DNA of 13,935 bases from Candidatus Poseidoniaceae archaeon (GTDB lineage: Archaea; Thermoplasmatota; Poseidoniia; Poseidoniales; Poseidoniaceae). The stretch is from positions 1 through 13,935 of the forward strand of contig CASICT010000009.1 in the NCBI GenBank assembly GCA_949373265.1. Direction: 5' to 3'. The notes below the pieces were generated by a model. The model saw nothing but the letters and a program-made list of their open reading frames with translations, did no database searches and was not told where the DNA came from. The stretch's first letter is position 1, and the number at the start of each line of letters is the position of its first letter. This document shows, one piece after another, positions 1 to 8,114 of this stretch. The position numbers were made by a program, and so were the translations under genes.

Positions 1-1758
1 GTAGCATTCGCAAAAGACGGAGGGGAACGCCTAGTCGGTGTAACCGCAAAGCGTCAGGCAGTGACCAATCATGAAAGGACAATATTGTCTGTAAAGAGGC
101 ACATGGGTACTGATTGGTCTACTAAGGTAGACGATTCAACCTACACTCCTCAAGAGGTTTCGGCATTCATTTTGCAAAAGCTCAAAGCAGATGCTGAAGC
201 ATACCTTGGTACTTCTGTAAAGCAAGCGGTAATCACATGCCCAGCATACTTTACCGACGCTCAGAGAAAAGCAACAAAAGATGCAGGACGTATTGCAGGT
301 CTTGAAGTTCTAAGAATAATCAACGAACCAACAGCAGCAGCACTAGCGTATGGGGTCGATAAAGAAGAAGATCAGACAATTCTTGTCTACGATTTAGGGG
401 GAGGAACCTTTGACGTATCCGTTCTTGAAATCTATGATGTAGATGGACAACCTCAGATTGAAGTTAAGGCTACAGCGGGTAATAACAAACTTGGTGGCGA
501 TGATTTTGATGACGTTCTAATCAAATACTTAGTTTCAGAATACAAGAAGTCTTCAGGTATTGATTTAGCTAAGGATGTACAAGCAATGAGTCGTCTGAAA
601 GAAGCATCTGAGAAGGCTAAAATCGAATTATCAGGAACAGGCCAATCTCAAGTAAATCTACCATTCATCACAATGAAGGATGGCCAACCAGAACACCTTG
701 ACATTACAGTGTCTAAGTCTAAGTTTGAAGAATTGATTGCTTCTCTCGTTGAGAAAACAATGAAGCCTACTCGTCAAGCAATGAAAGATGCTGGACTTTC
801 CAAAGGCCAGGTTGACAAAGTTATCCTAGTCGGTGGTTCAACTCGTGTTCCAGCAGTACAAATCGCAATTGAGAAAGAAACCGGGAAGCCTCCGTTCAAG
901 GGGATTAACCCTGATGAAGCAGTAGCAATGGGAGCAGCGCTACAAGCAGGAATCATCGCAGGAGATGAGGGCGTATCTGACATCCTTCTACTCGATGTCA
1001 CACCTCTAACTCTTGGAATAGAGACACTTGGTGGAGTCACAACTACAATGATCGAACGTAATACTACAATCCCAAGCCGTCGCTCGGAAGTATTCTCTAC
1101 AGCAAGCGATAATCAACCTGCTGTAGAAATCCATGTACTCCAAGGTGAGAGGGAATTTGCAAAGGATAACGTAAGCCTAGGTCAATTCCATTTGATGGGA
1201 ATACCTCCTGCACCTCGTGGAACTCCACAAATTGAGGTTACTTTCGATATTGATGCAAATGGCATCGTCGATGTATCTGCTAAGGATAAGGGTACAGGTA
1301 AGGAACAATCGATTAAGATTGAATCTAGTACCTCTCTTTCAGAAGATGAAATCCAGTCAAAGATTGCAGAAGCAGAAGAGTTTGCTGAAGCGGATAAGCG
1401 TTTGAAAGCACAGGTCGAGATGCGTAATATGGCAGATCAAATAGTGTATCAAACACGTCGAACAATCGAAGAAGCAGGAGAAAAACTCAGCGATGATGAC
1501 AAGACTCCAGTTCTATCTTTGGTTGACGAGCTAGAAACCCTATTGCAAAGTGAAGAAGGAGAAGCCAAAGAACTCGATGAAATCGATGAAGCCGCAGTTC
1601 AGGCTAAAGTCAAAGAAATCGAAGAAGGTATGCACGCAATATCTGCTAAACTCTACGAGGCAGCAGCAGCAGAAATGGCAGAGCAAGAAGAAGCTAGTCC
1701 AGAACCATCTGATGATGAAGTAGTTGATGCAGACTTCGAAGTTGTTGATGAAGACTGA
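1..1758 (+). CDS. dnaK: Hsp70 chaperone DnaK, 5'-truncated by the window edge
   Basis: This is the ATP-dependent cytosolic chaperone that works with DnaJ and GrpE on unfolded proteins. The frame is open from base 1, and its first residues match DnaK upstream of the first in-frame GTG at 61. The real start therefore lies off the left edge, with about 45 N-terminal residues missing, including the first phosphate loop. Counting from base 1, I see [11 protein letters not shown] near residues 108-118, the second phosphate loop [11 protein letters not shown] at 131-141, the adenosine-site motif [11 protein letters not shown] near 277-287, and the interdomain linker [11 protein letters not shown] near 332-342. 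The substrate-binding domain and helical lid follow. The acidic tail ends in a motif like the usual DnaK C-terminus. Between KRHMG and TPQEVS only about 12 residues are present, where E. coli DnaK has about 37, so it is the short Gram-positive/archaeal form. Partner genes grpE and dnaJ are not visible. Family assignment is near certain. Confidence 0.98.
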   Translation, partial: VAFAKDGGERLVGVTAKRQAVTNHERTILSVKRHMGTDWSTKVDDSTYTPQEVSAFILQKLKADAEAYLGTSVKQAVITCPAYFTDAQRKATKDAGRIAGLEVLRIINEPTAAALAYGVDKEEDQTILVYDLGGGTFDVSVLEIYDVDGQPQIEVKATAGNNKLGGDDFDDVLIKYLVSEYKKSSGIDLAKDVQAMSRLKEASEKAKIELSGTGQSQVNLPFITMKDGQPEHLDITVSKSKFEELIASLVEKTMKPTRQAMKDAGLSKGQVDKVILVGGSTRVPAVQIAIEKETGKPPFKGINPDEAVAMGAALQAGIIAGDEGVSDILLLDVTPLTLGIETLGGVTTTMIERNTTIPSRRSEVFSTASDNQPAVEIHVLQGEREFAKDNVSLGQFHLMGIPPAPRGTPQIEVTFDIDANGIVDVSAKDKGTGKEQSIKIESSTSLSEDEIQSKIAEAEEFAEADKRLKAQVEMRNMADQIVYQTRRTIEEAGEKLSDDDKTPVLSLVDELETLLQSEEGEAKELDEIDEAAVQAKVKEIEEGMHAISAKLYEAAAAEMAEQEEASPEPSDDEVVDADFEVVDED

Positions 1759-3471
1759 TTACCATAGGAACGGTATCGCACTAAAGGTCAACATAACCAA
1801 TGGTATGATAATTGATTCAGTAGTCGAGCGTAAGCCAGATATCAATGAAAGTTCAGTTCCTCTGTGAAGATGAACCTTCATGCCGATATCCTCGTTTCCT
1901 CGAACGATAAGATGCGAACTAGGGATAGTTTCATCGAGGTCGTTTTCCTTTTCATCTCTGGTCCTAGTCTCAACTCTGCCCAAGCAATAAACAGGGTCTC
2001 CTGCTGCTAATACCCAGGCAGTCCAGCGCCAACGATGTTCATTCCATTGATGTAATTGTTCACCAAGTTGAATATCTTTCCATGATGAAGGGTCGACTAA
2101 TATTCCGCCAGTTCCATCATGAAGTATGAACTCTGTATTTCCATCACTGGTTCTTCTTGTCTGCCAGTTGCAAGATTCTTTACCGTCTTTGTCAGTAGTG
2201 CACACATATTCCTCTTCTTTCCATCGATAAACCACTACACCTTGTACTATACGAGAAGAACTGCCTCCTATGCTGATGCTCATAGTACCATTAGGTCCTG
2301 GCCTAACTTGTCCAACCAACTCAGCAGGCCCTACCGCAACACTTCGTGCTCTGCTGGATGGGGTGTCAATTATATTGTGCATTAATTTCCACTTCTTCCA
2401 AGCAAAGAATCCCCAAACTATATTGAAAATAATGATCGCAATTCTCAGGGAGTAGCCCAATGTTTGTTGCGTACCATCTCCATGTCTTGCAAGTAAATCA
2501 CTCGCCAACCAAAGAGATGTAACAATAAAAATAATTCCATTTATTGAATAAAGAGTGAATGTAGCAGGTGTTGGAGTCCCTATCACATTTGGATGTTCTT
2601 CAATCAAATGTTGATCAGAATTACCTGTGTAAGGATTATCTGGCCACGTTTCAAATCCCGGAGGGGGTAATACCCAGTCTGAATCGTCGACTCTCCTTAT
2701 AGGTCCAGATGCCGGACTAAGGGAACCTGCTTTCCCATGAACAAATGGTAGGTTACCCCATCTATGACGTAGTTTTTTGATATCATCAGATAGAGATGTA
2801 GGCGTTGTAACCATCATAATTGCCGATGCTATCATTATAGCAAGAAGAGCAAACCTTTGTGCATCTTCTCTCTCTGTTCTTTCTCCGGGATCCAGACCTT
2901 CCGTGCCAACTGAAAGAATCATCATTTTCTCATCATGGTTCATTAAATAAACATCGATGATATCTCCCTCATCGATGTACCAGTCACCATAACGATCAAT
3001 ACATTGGCGGTCTATCGTTTCAACTTCTACTCCCATTTCGTTAGACCAAATCAGGGTGAATGAATCTCCGCCAGAAACTGGGTAAACAGTCAATTGCTCA
3101 TCATATATGTCCACATGGTCTGTACAATTCTCACCGTCTGAATCATATGTCCAATATCCGTGAACTAGAGTTCCTTTTTCGATAACAACTTCAATCAATG
3201 CAAAATTGGCCAAATCTCCTTGATTGTCCCATCCAACTCCCAGTTTTACTTGGTCATCATCTTTTATGTCCTCGAGAGAATCAATTCGTACCGCTTCAGT
3301 TGTTGGGGGGACATCTGGTATTGAAATGCTTGCAAAAATTAGGAATGTGGCAACTAAGTACATCACTAAAGCAGCAATCCAAGCTATAATCGATTTGCGC
3401 GTGTGTGGGAAAGTGAATTGAAAAAAGCCATGTTGTAGGGAGGTATGGTCTATCTTCCTACCTTCTTCCAT
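1759..3471 (-). CDS. GIDE/BAM-domain multi-pass membrane protein, no RING finger
   Basis: A 570-residue membrane protein of unknown role. Likely membrane segments lie near residues 27-50, 207-224, 305-326, 338-358 and 551-568. A hydrophilic, acidic domain at about 51-205 contains four cysteines (116, 157 and two further on in the C-terminal part) and is probably outside. Residues 369-545 resemble the GIDE (BAM, 'beside a membrane') domain of the mitochondrial E3 ligase MUL1 and its archaeal relatives. The clues are DTPSSRARSVAVGPAELVG at 369-387, VVVYRWKEEEY near 412-422, LHDGTGGILVDPS near 450-462, and LAAGDPVYCLGRV near 488-500, in the family order and flanked by membrane helices. No RING or other treble-clef follows, so ubiquitin-ligase activity is not supported. 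The ATG at 3471 has no strong ribosome binding site. Its stop codon directly abuts the dnaK stop. The domain call is by eye and moderately sure. Confidence 0.8.
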   Translation of the reverse strand: MEEGRKIDHTSLQHGFFQFTFPHTRKSIIAWIAALVMYLVATFLIFASISIPDVPPTTEAVRIDSLEDIKDDDQVKLGVGWDNQGDLANFALIEVVIEKGTLVHGYWTYDSDGENCTDHVDIYDEQLTVYPVSGGDSFTLIWSNEMGVEVETIDRQCIDRYGDWYIDEGDIIDVYLMNHDEKMMILSVGTEGLDPGERTEREDAQRFALLAIMIASAIMMVTTPTSLSDDIKKLRHRWGNLPFVHGKAGSLSPASGPIRRVDDSDWVLPPPGFETWPDNPYTGNSDQHLIEEHPNVIGTPTPATFTLYSINGIIFIVTSLWLASDLLARHGDGTQQTLGYSLRIAIIIFNIVWGFFAWKKWKLMHNIIDTPSSRARSVAVGPAELVGQVRPGPNGTMSISIGGSSSRIVQGVVVYRWKEEEYVCTTDKDGKESCNWQTRRTSDGNTEFILHDGTGGILVDPSSWKDIQLGEQLHQWNEHRWRWTAWVLAAGDPVYCLGRVETRTRDEKENDLDETIPSSHLIVRGNEDIGMKVHLHRGTELSLISGLRSTTESIIIPLVMLTFSAIPFLW

Positions 3472-3597
3472 GTCCTTAGGCCAACTTGTTTAGTTATGAC
3501 TAAATCGACTCTAATCCTCTTAGGACATTGGTTTGGTTGAATACAGTAAATATTCGACTTGAATAATGAACATAGAAGGTTATAATTCACACGTTAT
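3472..3597. promoter_or_regulatory. Divergent promoter region with a 6-bp dyad
   Basis: This spacer separates two divergent genes and must hold both promoters. An exact inverted repeat, TTTAGT-TATG-ACTAAA, lies at 3489-3504, about 18 bases upstream of the minus-strand start, and could be an operator. AT-rich TATA-like patches occur near 3546-3554 and 3579-3587 for the plus-strand gene. Neither sits at an unambiguous distance from the annotated ATG. The promoter role follows from gene orientation; the exact elements are guesses. Confidence 0.4.
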
Positions 3598-5109
3598 ATG
3601 ACAACCTTGAATATCCCCCGCTCATGCATTTTGAACATGGCAGACGTGATGGCATTATTGACTCAGATGCGAGGCGCTAGCGGAGAGGCCGAAACAATTG
3701 GCTTGCCAGACAATGTGATCCTTGATTTCTCAAGTAGAGATACAACTCTAATACAGGCTATAACGGAGGCTTTTGACAAACAAAAACAACTTCCTTCTGG
3801 AGATTTAATGATGGATGAATCCGACTTAGTGAAGCATTTGCAGGCTGATTATGTCAACTTTTACGCTCCTGCGACTGTAAATCCGTATGTTGCTATCGCT
3901 GGGCGAGGACCATGGATTGTAACTTCTCATGGTGCTGTTTTACATGACAATGGTGGATATGGTATGCTTGGAGGAGGCCATGGGCCATCTGAAATTATCT
4001 CTGCAATGAGTGCAAATCACGTTATGGCAAACGTCATGACTCCATCTTTCAGTCAATCTCGTATGGCTGCTGCTCTAAAAAAGGAATTAGGACATACTAG
4101 GGGCAGTTGCCCATTTTCGAAATTCATTTGTATGAACTCTGGTTCTGAATCTATGACCGTTGCAATGAGAATATGTGATATTAATACCAAGAAAATGACT
4201 GAGACAGGTGCTCGTCATGAAGGAAAGAAAGTGATGCTTATGGCTATTGAAAGAGCATTCCACGGACGTACAGATAGGCCTGCTCAAATTTCTCATTCTT
4301 GCAAAGCAAGTTATGACAAGAACTTGAAAACATTCTCAGAGAGAGATAACCTAATTTTGGTTCCATCCAATAATGTCGATGCTCTAAAAGCGGCATTTGA
4401 AGAGGCAGAAGAGAAAGGATACTTCATAGAATCAATGTCGATTGAACCGGTTCAGGGAGAAGGAAACCCTGGTCAGTGTATCGCTCGTGATTTTTATGAC
4501 GAGGCTAGGAGATTAACCAACGAACATGGCTCAATGCTGATTATCGATTCAATTCAAGCTGGAATTAGAGGTCAAGGAACATTGTCTGTAGTGGATTATG
4601 AAGGCTTCCAAGATGCCGAAGCACCAGATCTTGAAACATGGTCTAAGGCTCTAAATGCTGGTCAATATCCACTTTCAGTTTTAGGATTAAACGAAAGGGC
4701 CGCAGATATGTATGTCGTAGGAATCTATGGAAATACCATGACTACAAATCCTAGAGCATTAGAAACAGCGGTCGCTGTTCTTGAAACAATTACTCCTGAA
4801 TTAAGGCAAAACATTAGAGATAGAGGTGCAGAGTTCGTAACTAAACTAAATTCACTCTCTGAAGAGCTTCCTGGAACAATCATCAAGGTACAAGGTACTG
4901 GTTTACTTATCTCTGCAGAATTGGAACCAAGCATACTAACTGTAGTTGGATTTGATGAAGTCGAAGTTTGGTGCCGTAAAAATGGACTTGGCGTTATTCA
5001 CGGTGGCGTGAACGCACTAAGATATACTCCTCACTTCAATATTACAAGCGAAGAAGTCGATCTTGTAATCGACATCACTCGTCAGGCAATTATTCAATAT
5101 ACTCAGTAA
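3598..5109 (+). CDS. Class III PLP-dependent aminotransferase, substrate unknown
   Basis: A cytosolic pyridoxal-phosphate enzyme of the ornithine/GABA/acetylornithine transaminase fold. Visible motifs are NSGSES at 180-185 (PLP phosphate contact), FHGRT at 221-225, EPVQGEG at 283-289, IIDSIQAG at 315-322 (D317 should bind the pyridine nitrogen), SKAL with the Schiff-base lysine K350, and an R475-containing LRYTPHFNI near the C-terminus. Two signatures are unusual: the normal D-E-x-Q reads D-S-I-Q, and the usual TFGGNP block reads GNTMTTNP. At 503 residues it is longer than most of the family (about 400-460), owing to roughly 80 extra N-terminal residues. No ribosome binding site precedes the ATG at 3598; an internal ATG at 3637 is a possible alternative start. 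Its gene neighbours do not define the amino donor. A role with polyamines or lysine-type omega-amines is possible but unsupported. Confidence 0.88.
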   Translation: MTTLNIPRSCILNMADVMALLTQMRGASGEAETIGLPDNVILDFSSRDTTLIQAITEAFDKQKQLPSGDLMMDESDLVKHLQADYVNFYAPATVNPYVAIAGRGPWIVTSHGAVLHDNGGYGMLGGGHGPSEIISAMSANHVMANVMTPSFSQSRMAAALKKELGHTRGSCPFSKFICMNSGSESMTVAMRICDINTKKMTETGARHEGKKVMLMAIERAFHGRTDRPAQISHSCKASYDKNLKTFSERDNLILVPSNNVDALKAAFEEAEEKGYFIESMSIEPVQGEGNPGQCIARDFYDEARRLTNEHGSMLIIDSIQAGIRGQGTLSVVDYEGFQDAEAPDLETWSKALNAGQYPLSVLGLNERAADMYVVGIYGNTMTTNPRALETAVAVLETITPELRQNIRDRGAEFVTKLNSLSEELPGTIIKVQGTGLLISAELEPSILTVVGFDEVEVWCRKNGLGVIHGGVNALRYTPHFNITSEEVDLVIDITRQAIIQYTQ

Positions 5110-6606
5110 TCACAATCCAGTGATTAAGTGGTGTAGAGTTCTAACGTGGATTCCAGTTGCACCGTTCTTGACCAACTTGTTGGTCTTAGCACCCCATGCA
5201 GTTCCAGCAATATCCAGATGTGCCCATGGAATTTGGTCTTCAGTTCCGTCTCTATTAGGTACGAATTGCTTCAAGAATGCAGCTGCGGTGTTTGAACCAC
5301 CCCATCTGCCGGCCCCTAAGTTACGGACATCAGCAATCTTTGAATCGGTCATCTCTTTCTCGAATGCTTTGAACAATGGCATAGGCCAAGCGATTTCTCC
5401 ACAATGGTCTCCTGCTGCTTTGATATTGTTCAGGAGTTCATCATTGTTAGACCAAAGTCCACTCGCTTCGTGACCAAGTGCGACTACAACTGCTCCAGTT
5501 AGAGTTGCTAAATCAATCATATAAGATGGATTAAGATGAGTTCCCGCATACCAAAGTCCGTCAGAAAGCACTAGTCTTCCTTCAGCATCTGTGTTTAGAA
5601 CTTCAACGGTTTTACCCGAATATGTAGTGATAACATCTCCAGGGCGTTGTGCGTTGGAGGATGGCATATTTTCAGCCATACATGTTAATCCAATTACGCG
5701 GTCTTTGTGACCACTAGCAACTAGAGCCTTCATGACACCAAATGTCGTTGCTGAGCCATGCATGTCATACTTCATTTCATCCATCGATGGAGATGGCTTA
5801 ATTGAGATACCACCTGTATCGAAAGTAATTCCCTTACCAACGATACAAGGACTTGGTCCTGGCTTGTCACCATTTATCTCAAAGATTACCATGCATGGTT
5901 TTCGATAAGAACCCATGCCTACGCCTACAAGTCCACCCATTCCCATAGTACGAGCTTCGTCATAATTGATTACTTTGACTTCAACATTGTCATGGTCACT
6001 ACCGAACTCAACAGCTTGGCGAGCAAATTCCATTGGATATAGGTCATTAGGTGGTGCATTTCCGAGATCTCGTGCAAGATAAACACCGGTTGCAACTGCA
6101 GAGGATAGGTCTGCAGATTTTTGTAACTCAACGGTCTTTCCTTCTTCACAGGTTACATTAACGGTTATTTCTCCGTCATCTGAATCATTATCTTCATCCT
6201 TGGATTTGTAATGATCATAGGAGTAATCTCGAAGAATCATTCCCTCAACAAATGCTGCCATATGCTCATGCTCAACTCCGTGGAACTTGACAGTTAGTGT
6301 CTTTCCGTGAATCTTTCCACGGCTAGAAGTTACCTTTGCACCAGATTCTCTCATGGTTTGCATATTAACATCATCTTCCTTACCTAAGCCGATTAGTAGA
6401 GCCTTTCCGCCCTCTGTTCCCGCTAAGGTCATCGAAGTTCCTGCTTTTGCTTTGAAATCTCCTTCAGATAGGATGTTCTCAATTTGATTCTTCAAACTGC
6501 GATGGACTCCAGATTCACTTCCAGTGGCCATATTTTTGCTATCTTGCCATAATGGAAGAACTAAAGTTCCGTTGATATTTTCATTGGTGTTTACTATTAC
6601 CTTCAT
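5110..6606 (-). CDS. pepA: Leucyl aminopeptidase (cytosol aminopeptidase, family M17)
   Basis: A dinuclear-metal exopeptidase that releases N-terminal residues, often leucine, from peptides in the cytosol; family members form hexamers. All metal and catalytic positions are visible: K258 and D263 in VGKGITFDTGG, K270, D281 in MKYDMHGSAT, and D340/E342/R344 in the signature NTDAEGRL. These correspond to E. coli PepA K270, D275, K282, D293, D352, E354 and R356. Length 498 is typical. An acidic insert at about 135-146 (DEDNDSDDGE) lies in the N-terminal domain. There is no signal peptide, which agrees with a cytosolic enzyme. The start at 6606 is supported by AGGTGA four bases upstream. It lies 57 bases downstream of the M14 peptidase on the same strand, so the two may be cotranscribed. 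Its stop abuts that of the aminotransferase. Confidence 0.97.
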   Translation of the reverse strand: MKVIVNTNENINGTLVLPLWQDSKNMATGSESGVHRSLKNQIENILSEGDFKAKAGTSMTLAGTEGGKALLIGLGKEDDVNMQTMRESGAKVTSSRGKIHGKTLTVKFHGVEHEHMAAFVEGMILRDYSYDHYKSKDEDNDSDDGEITVNVTCEEGKTVELQKSADLSSAVATGVYLARDLGNAPPNDLYPMEFARQAVEFGSDHDNVEVKVINYDEARTMGMGGLVGVGMGSYRKPCMVIFEINGDKPGPSPCIVGKGITFDTGGISIKPSPSMDEMKYDMHGSATTFGVMKALVASGHKDRVIGLTCMAENMPSSNAQRPGDVITTYSGKTVEVLNTDAEGRLVLSDGLWYAGTHLNPSYMIDLATLTGAVVVALGHEASGLWSNNDELLNNIKAAGDHCGEIAWPMPLFKAFEKEMTDSKIADVRNLGAGRWGGSNTAAAFLKQFVPNRDGTEDQIPWAHLDIAGTAWGAKTNKLVKNGATGIHVRTLHHLITGL

Positions 6607-6610
6607 GGTC

Positions 6611-6623
6611 TCACCTAATTAGG
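6611..6623 (-). promoter_or_regulatory. Ribosome binding site within a 10-bp palindrome upstream of pepA
   Basis: On the minus strand AGGTGA (6616-6611) is complementary to the archaeal 16S rRNA tail and lies four bases before the pepA ATG at 6606, fixing that start. The same bases overlap the perfect palindrome CCTAATTAGG at 6614-6623. That could be a protein-binding site controlling pepA, or chance. Confidence 0.5.
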
Positions 6624-6663
6624 GGCAGAAGTGCTTGGCTATTGAAGATGCGCCCGAATCGGC

Positions 6664-8034
6664 TCATCCAATCAGTTCGGCATCTAAAGGAATTTCATTA
6701 ATTAGTTCCAATGGCTCTTCTTTTCGGATCCACCAAAATGCGAAGCAAATAACGAACAGGGGTACTGCTCCTGCCTGCAATACCCAAACAAATGTAGCCA
6801 TGGATTGAGCCAAGAACCCTACTTCGTAGTCTCCTACTTCCACACTTTCATTCACCCATGCTGCAGAATTTATCAGACGTTTCTGATATGAGAATCTCCA
6901 TTCTCCGTCTTCATAATCGAACCCAGAGGTTGTAACACTTGTAGAGCTTGTAGCATTGATAGTAAAGTTGGATGATTCCCAAACAACATCTTCATCGACC
7001 AAATATTGTAATGTGGCATTTCTAGTGCTGGCTCTTCCAAGATTGCTAACATCGAAACTGACGTCCTCTCCATTCAATTCGAAGGAATCTAAGACTAGCC
7101 TTGCCCTCCAATACCAAACATTGTCAATCAGATATCGCATTACATCGAGTTCTTCAGCCATTCGGGAGTCTAAAGATTCTACAGAACCAAGTAAGAACTG
7201 TTCATCATCTGTTTCGAATGTGAAAGTTGGAAAGCCCATGATCCCATAGCCGTAATCTCTACTAGTTCCTCGATTTGGGTAGAGTCCTTGATTTGCATTA
7301 CGAATTGGGATTTCTGATAGATTCTCATTTACATCATCTCGAATGAAATGGAATAATTCCCAATCGACAGGCTGGTCGGGCATATATCCCCACGGATAGA
7401 GCATAATCCATACTCCAGTGTGCATTGTAATGTAGAGGTCAGCATCTTTCATGTAGGTATTCATGTATTCTGAATTAGCTAGAGTTTCAGATTCACTGAA
7501 TGGGCCGCCACGTCCAGATTGAGTCTCATTTTCATCCCAGCGATGTGCGTAATTACGATTTAGATCAACTTGGTTTACATTCCAACGAGTATCCAAATCA
7601 TTACCATCTGCATTTAGCATAATTAGAACATGAATTTCAGTATTTGCTAATACTCGTATTGCTTCTTCTTCACCAGCAGCCCATCCATCGATGTAGTACT
7701 GTGCGACCAAGAATGCTAACTCTGTGCCAAGGTGCTCATTCCCGTGATGCCCACCATCGATGTAGACCATGTCTTTTGCAGTACCATCATCTTTGGTCTC
7801 ATACGACCAGTCGGAAATCCGGACAACCCACAACTCTCTTCCTAACTCAGTTTGACCTGCACTAGTAAGATCAACAATTTCGGGGTAATCATCAGCCCAG
7901 GCTTGTACATCTACTGTAAGTGTAGCATGACTGTGATACCAATGGTCGTTTACAATATCGGGTATCTGTGCACTAACATGACTCCCTAGAGATGCAAAAA
8001 GCAAAACTCCGAGCATAAAGAAAGCGCGACGCAT
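6664..8034 (-). CDS. Secreted, membrane-anchored M14 zinc carboxypeptidase
   Basis: A zinc exopeptidase of the carboxypeptidase A/B superfamily that trims C-terminal residues, here facing outside the cell. Residues 1-22 form a signal peptide (hydrophobic core LGVLLFASLG, likely cleavage after VSA). The catalytic set is complete: H97 and E100 in GGHHGNEH, N159-R160 in VDLNRNY, zinc ligand H205 in ITMHTG, and catalytic E274 in FTFETDDEQ. A beta-rich segment at about 312-405 follows, possibly a CARDB- or Ig-like domain. One membrane helix at about 411-436 is followed by a short charged cytoplasmic tail, so the enzyme is tethered. Several N-x-S/T sequons (for example N169, N238, N339, N356, N360, N395) suit a glycosylated archaeal surface protein. 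It is the upstream gene of a possible operon with pepA. Which C-terminal residues it prefers cannot be read from the sequence. Confidence 0.95.
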   Translation of the reverse strand: MRRAFFMLGVLLFASLGSHVSAQIPDIVNDHWYHSHATLTVDVQAWADDYPEIVDLTSAGQTELGRELWVVRISDWSYETKDDGTAKDMVYIDGGHHGNEHLGTELAFLVAQYYIDGWAAGEEEAIRVLANTEIHVLIMLNADGNDLDTRWNVNQVDLNRNYAHRWDENETQSGRGGPFSESETLANSEYMNTYMKDADLYITMHTGVWIMLYPWGYMPDQPVDWELFHFIRDDVNENLSEIPIRNANQGLYPNRGTSRDYGYGIMGFPTFTFETDDEQFLLGSVESLDSRMAEELDVMRYLIDNVWYWRARLVLDSFELNGEDVSFDVSNLGRASTRNATLQYLVDEDVVWESSNFTINATSSTSVTTSGFDYEDGEWRFSYQKRLINSAAWVNESVEVGDYEVGFLAQSMATFVWVLQAGAVPLFVICFAFWWIRKEEPLELINEIPLDAELIG

Positions 8035-8114
8035 AAACCATCCAAGGGTCCCTAAGACATCAACCTGACTGTTATTTGATAATTGCCGGGACAGATATTA
8101 TATCGAATACCAAT
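8035..8114. promoter_or_regulatory. Divergent promoter region with a TATA-like box
   Basis: The spacer between the minus-strand M14 peptidase and the plus-strand zinc-ribbon gene. ATATTATAT at about 8095-8103 resembles an archaeal TATA box. With the usual distance of about 26 bases, transcription would start near 8125, at the internal ATGs at 8124 and 8127. This suggests a leaderless message for the plus-strand gene. A weak GGATGG precedes the M14 start. Confidence 0.4.

Noticed and set aside
61..63. GTG at 61 as the start of dnaK
   Set aside because: The frame continues to base 1 with residues that match DnaK just upstream, so the gene is cut by the window edge rather than starting here.
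1759..3471. Calling the GIDE-domain protein an E3 ubiquitin ligase
   Set aside because: No RING or other zinc-binding cysteine/histidine cluster is present after the domain. Only the membrane-associated domain is shared with MUL1.
5120..5473. A 117-residue plus-strand open frame
   Set aside because: It is antisense to the C-terminal part of pepA, which has full M17 motifs. The frame is a shadow of that gene's codon pattern.
8076..8114. TTG at 8076 as the start of the zinc-ribbon gene
   Set aside because: No ribosome binding site precedes it, the extra residues do not look conserved, and a TATA-like box lies inside that extension, pointing to an ATG at 8115-8127.
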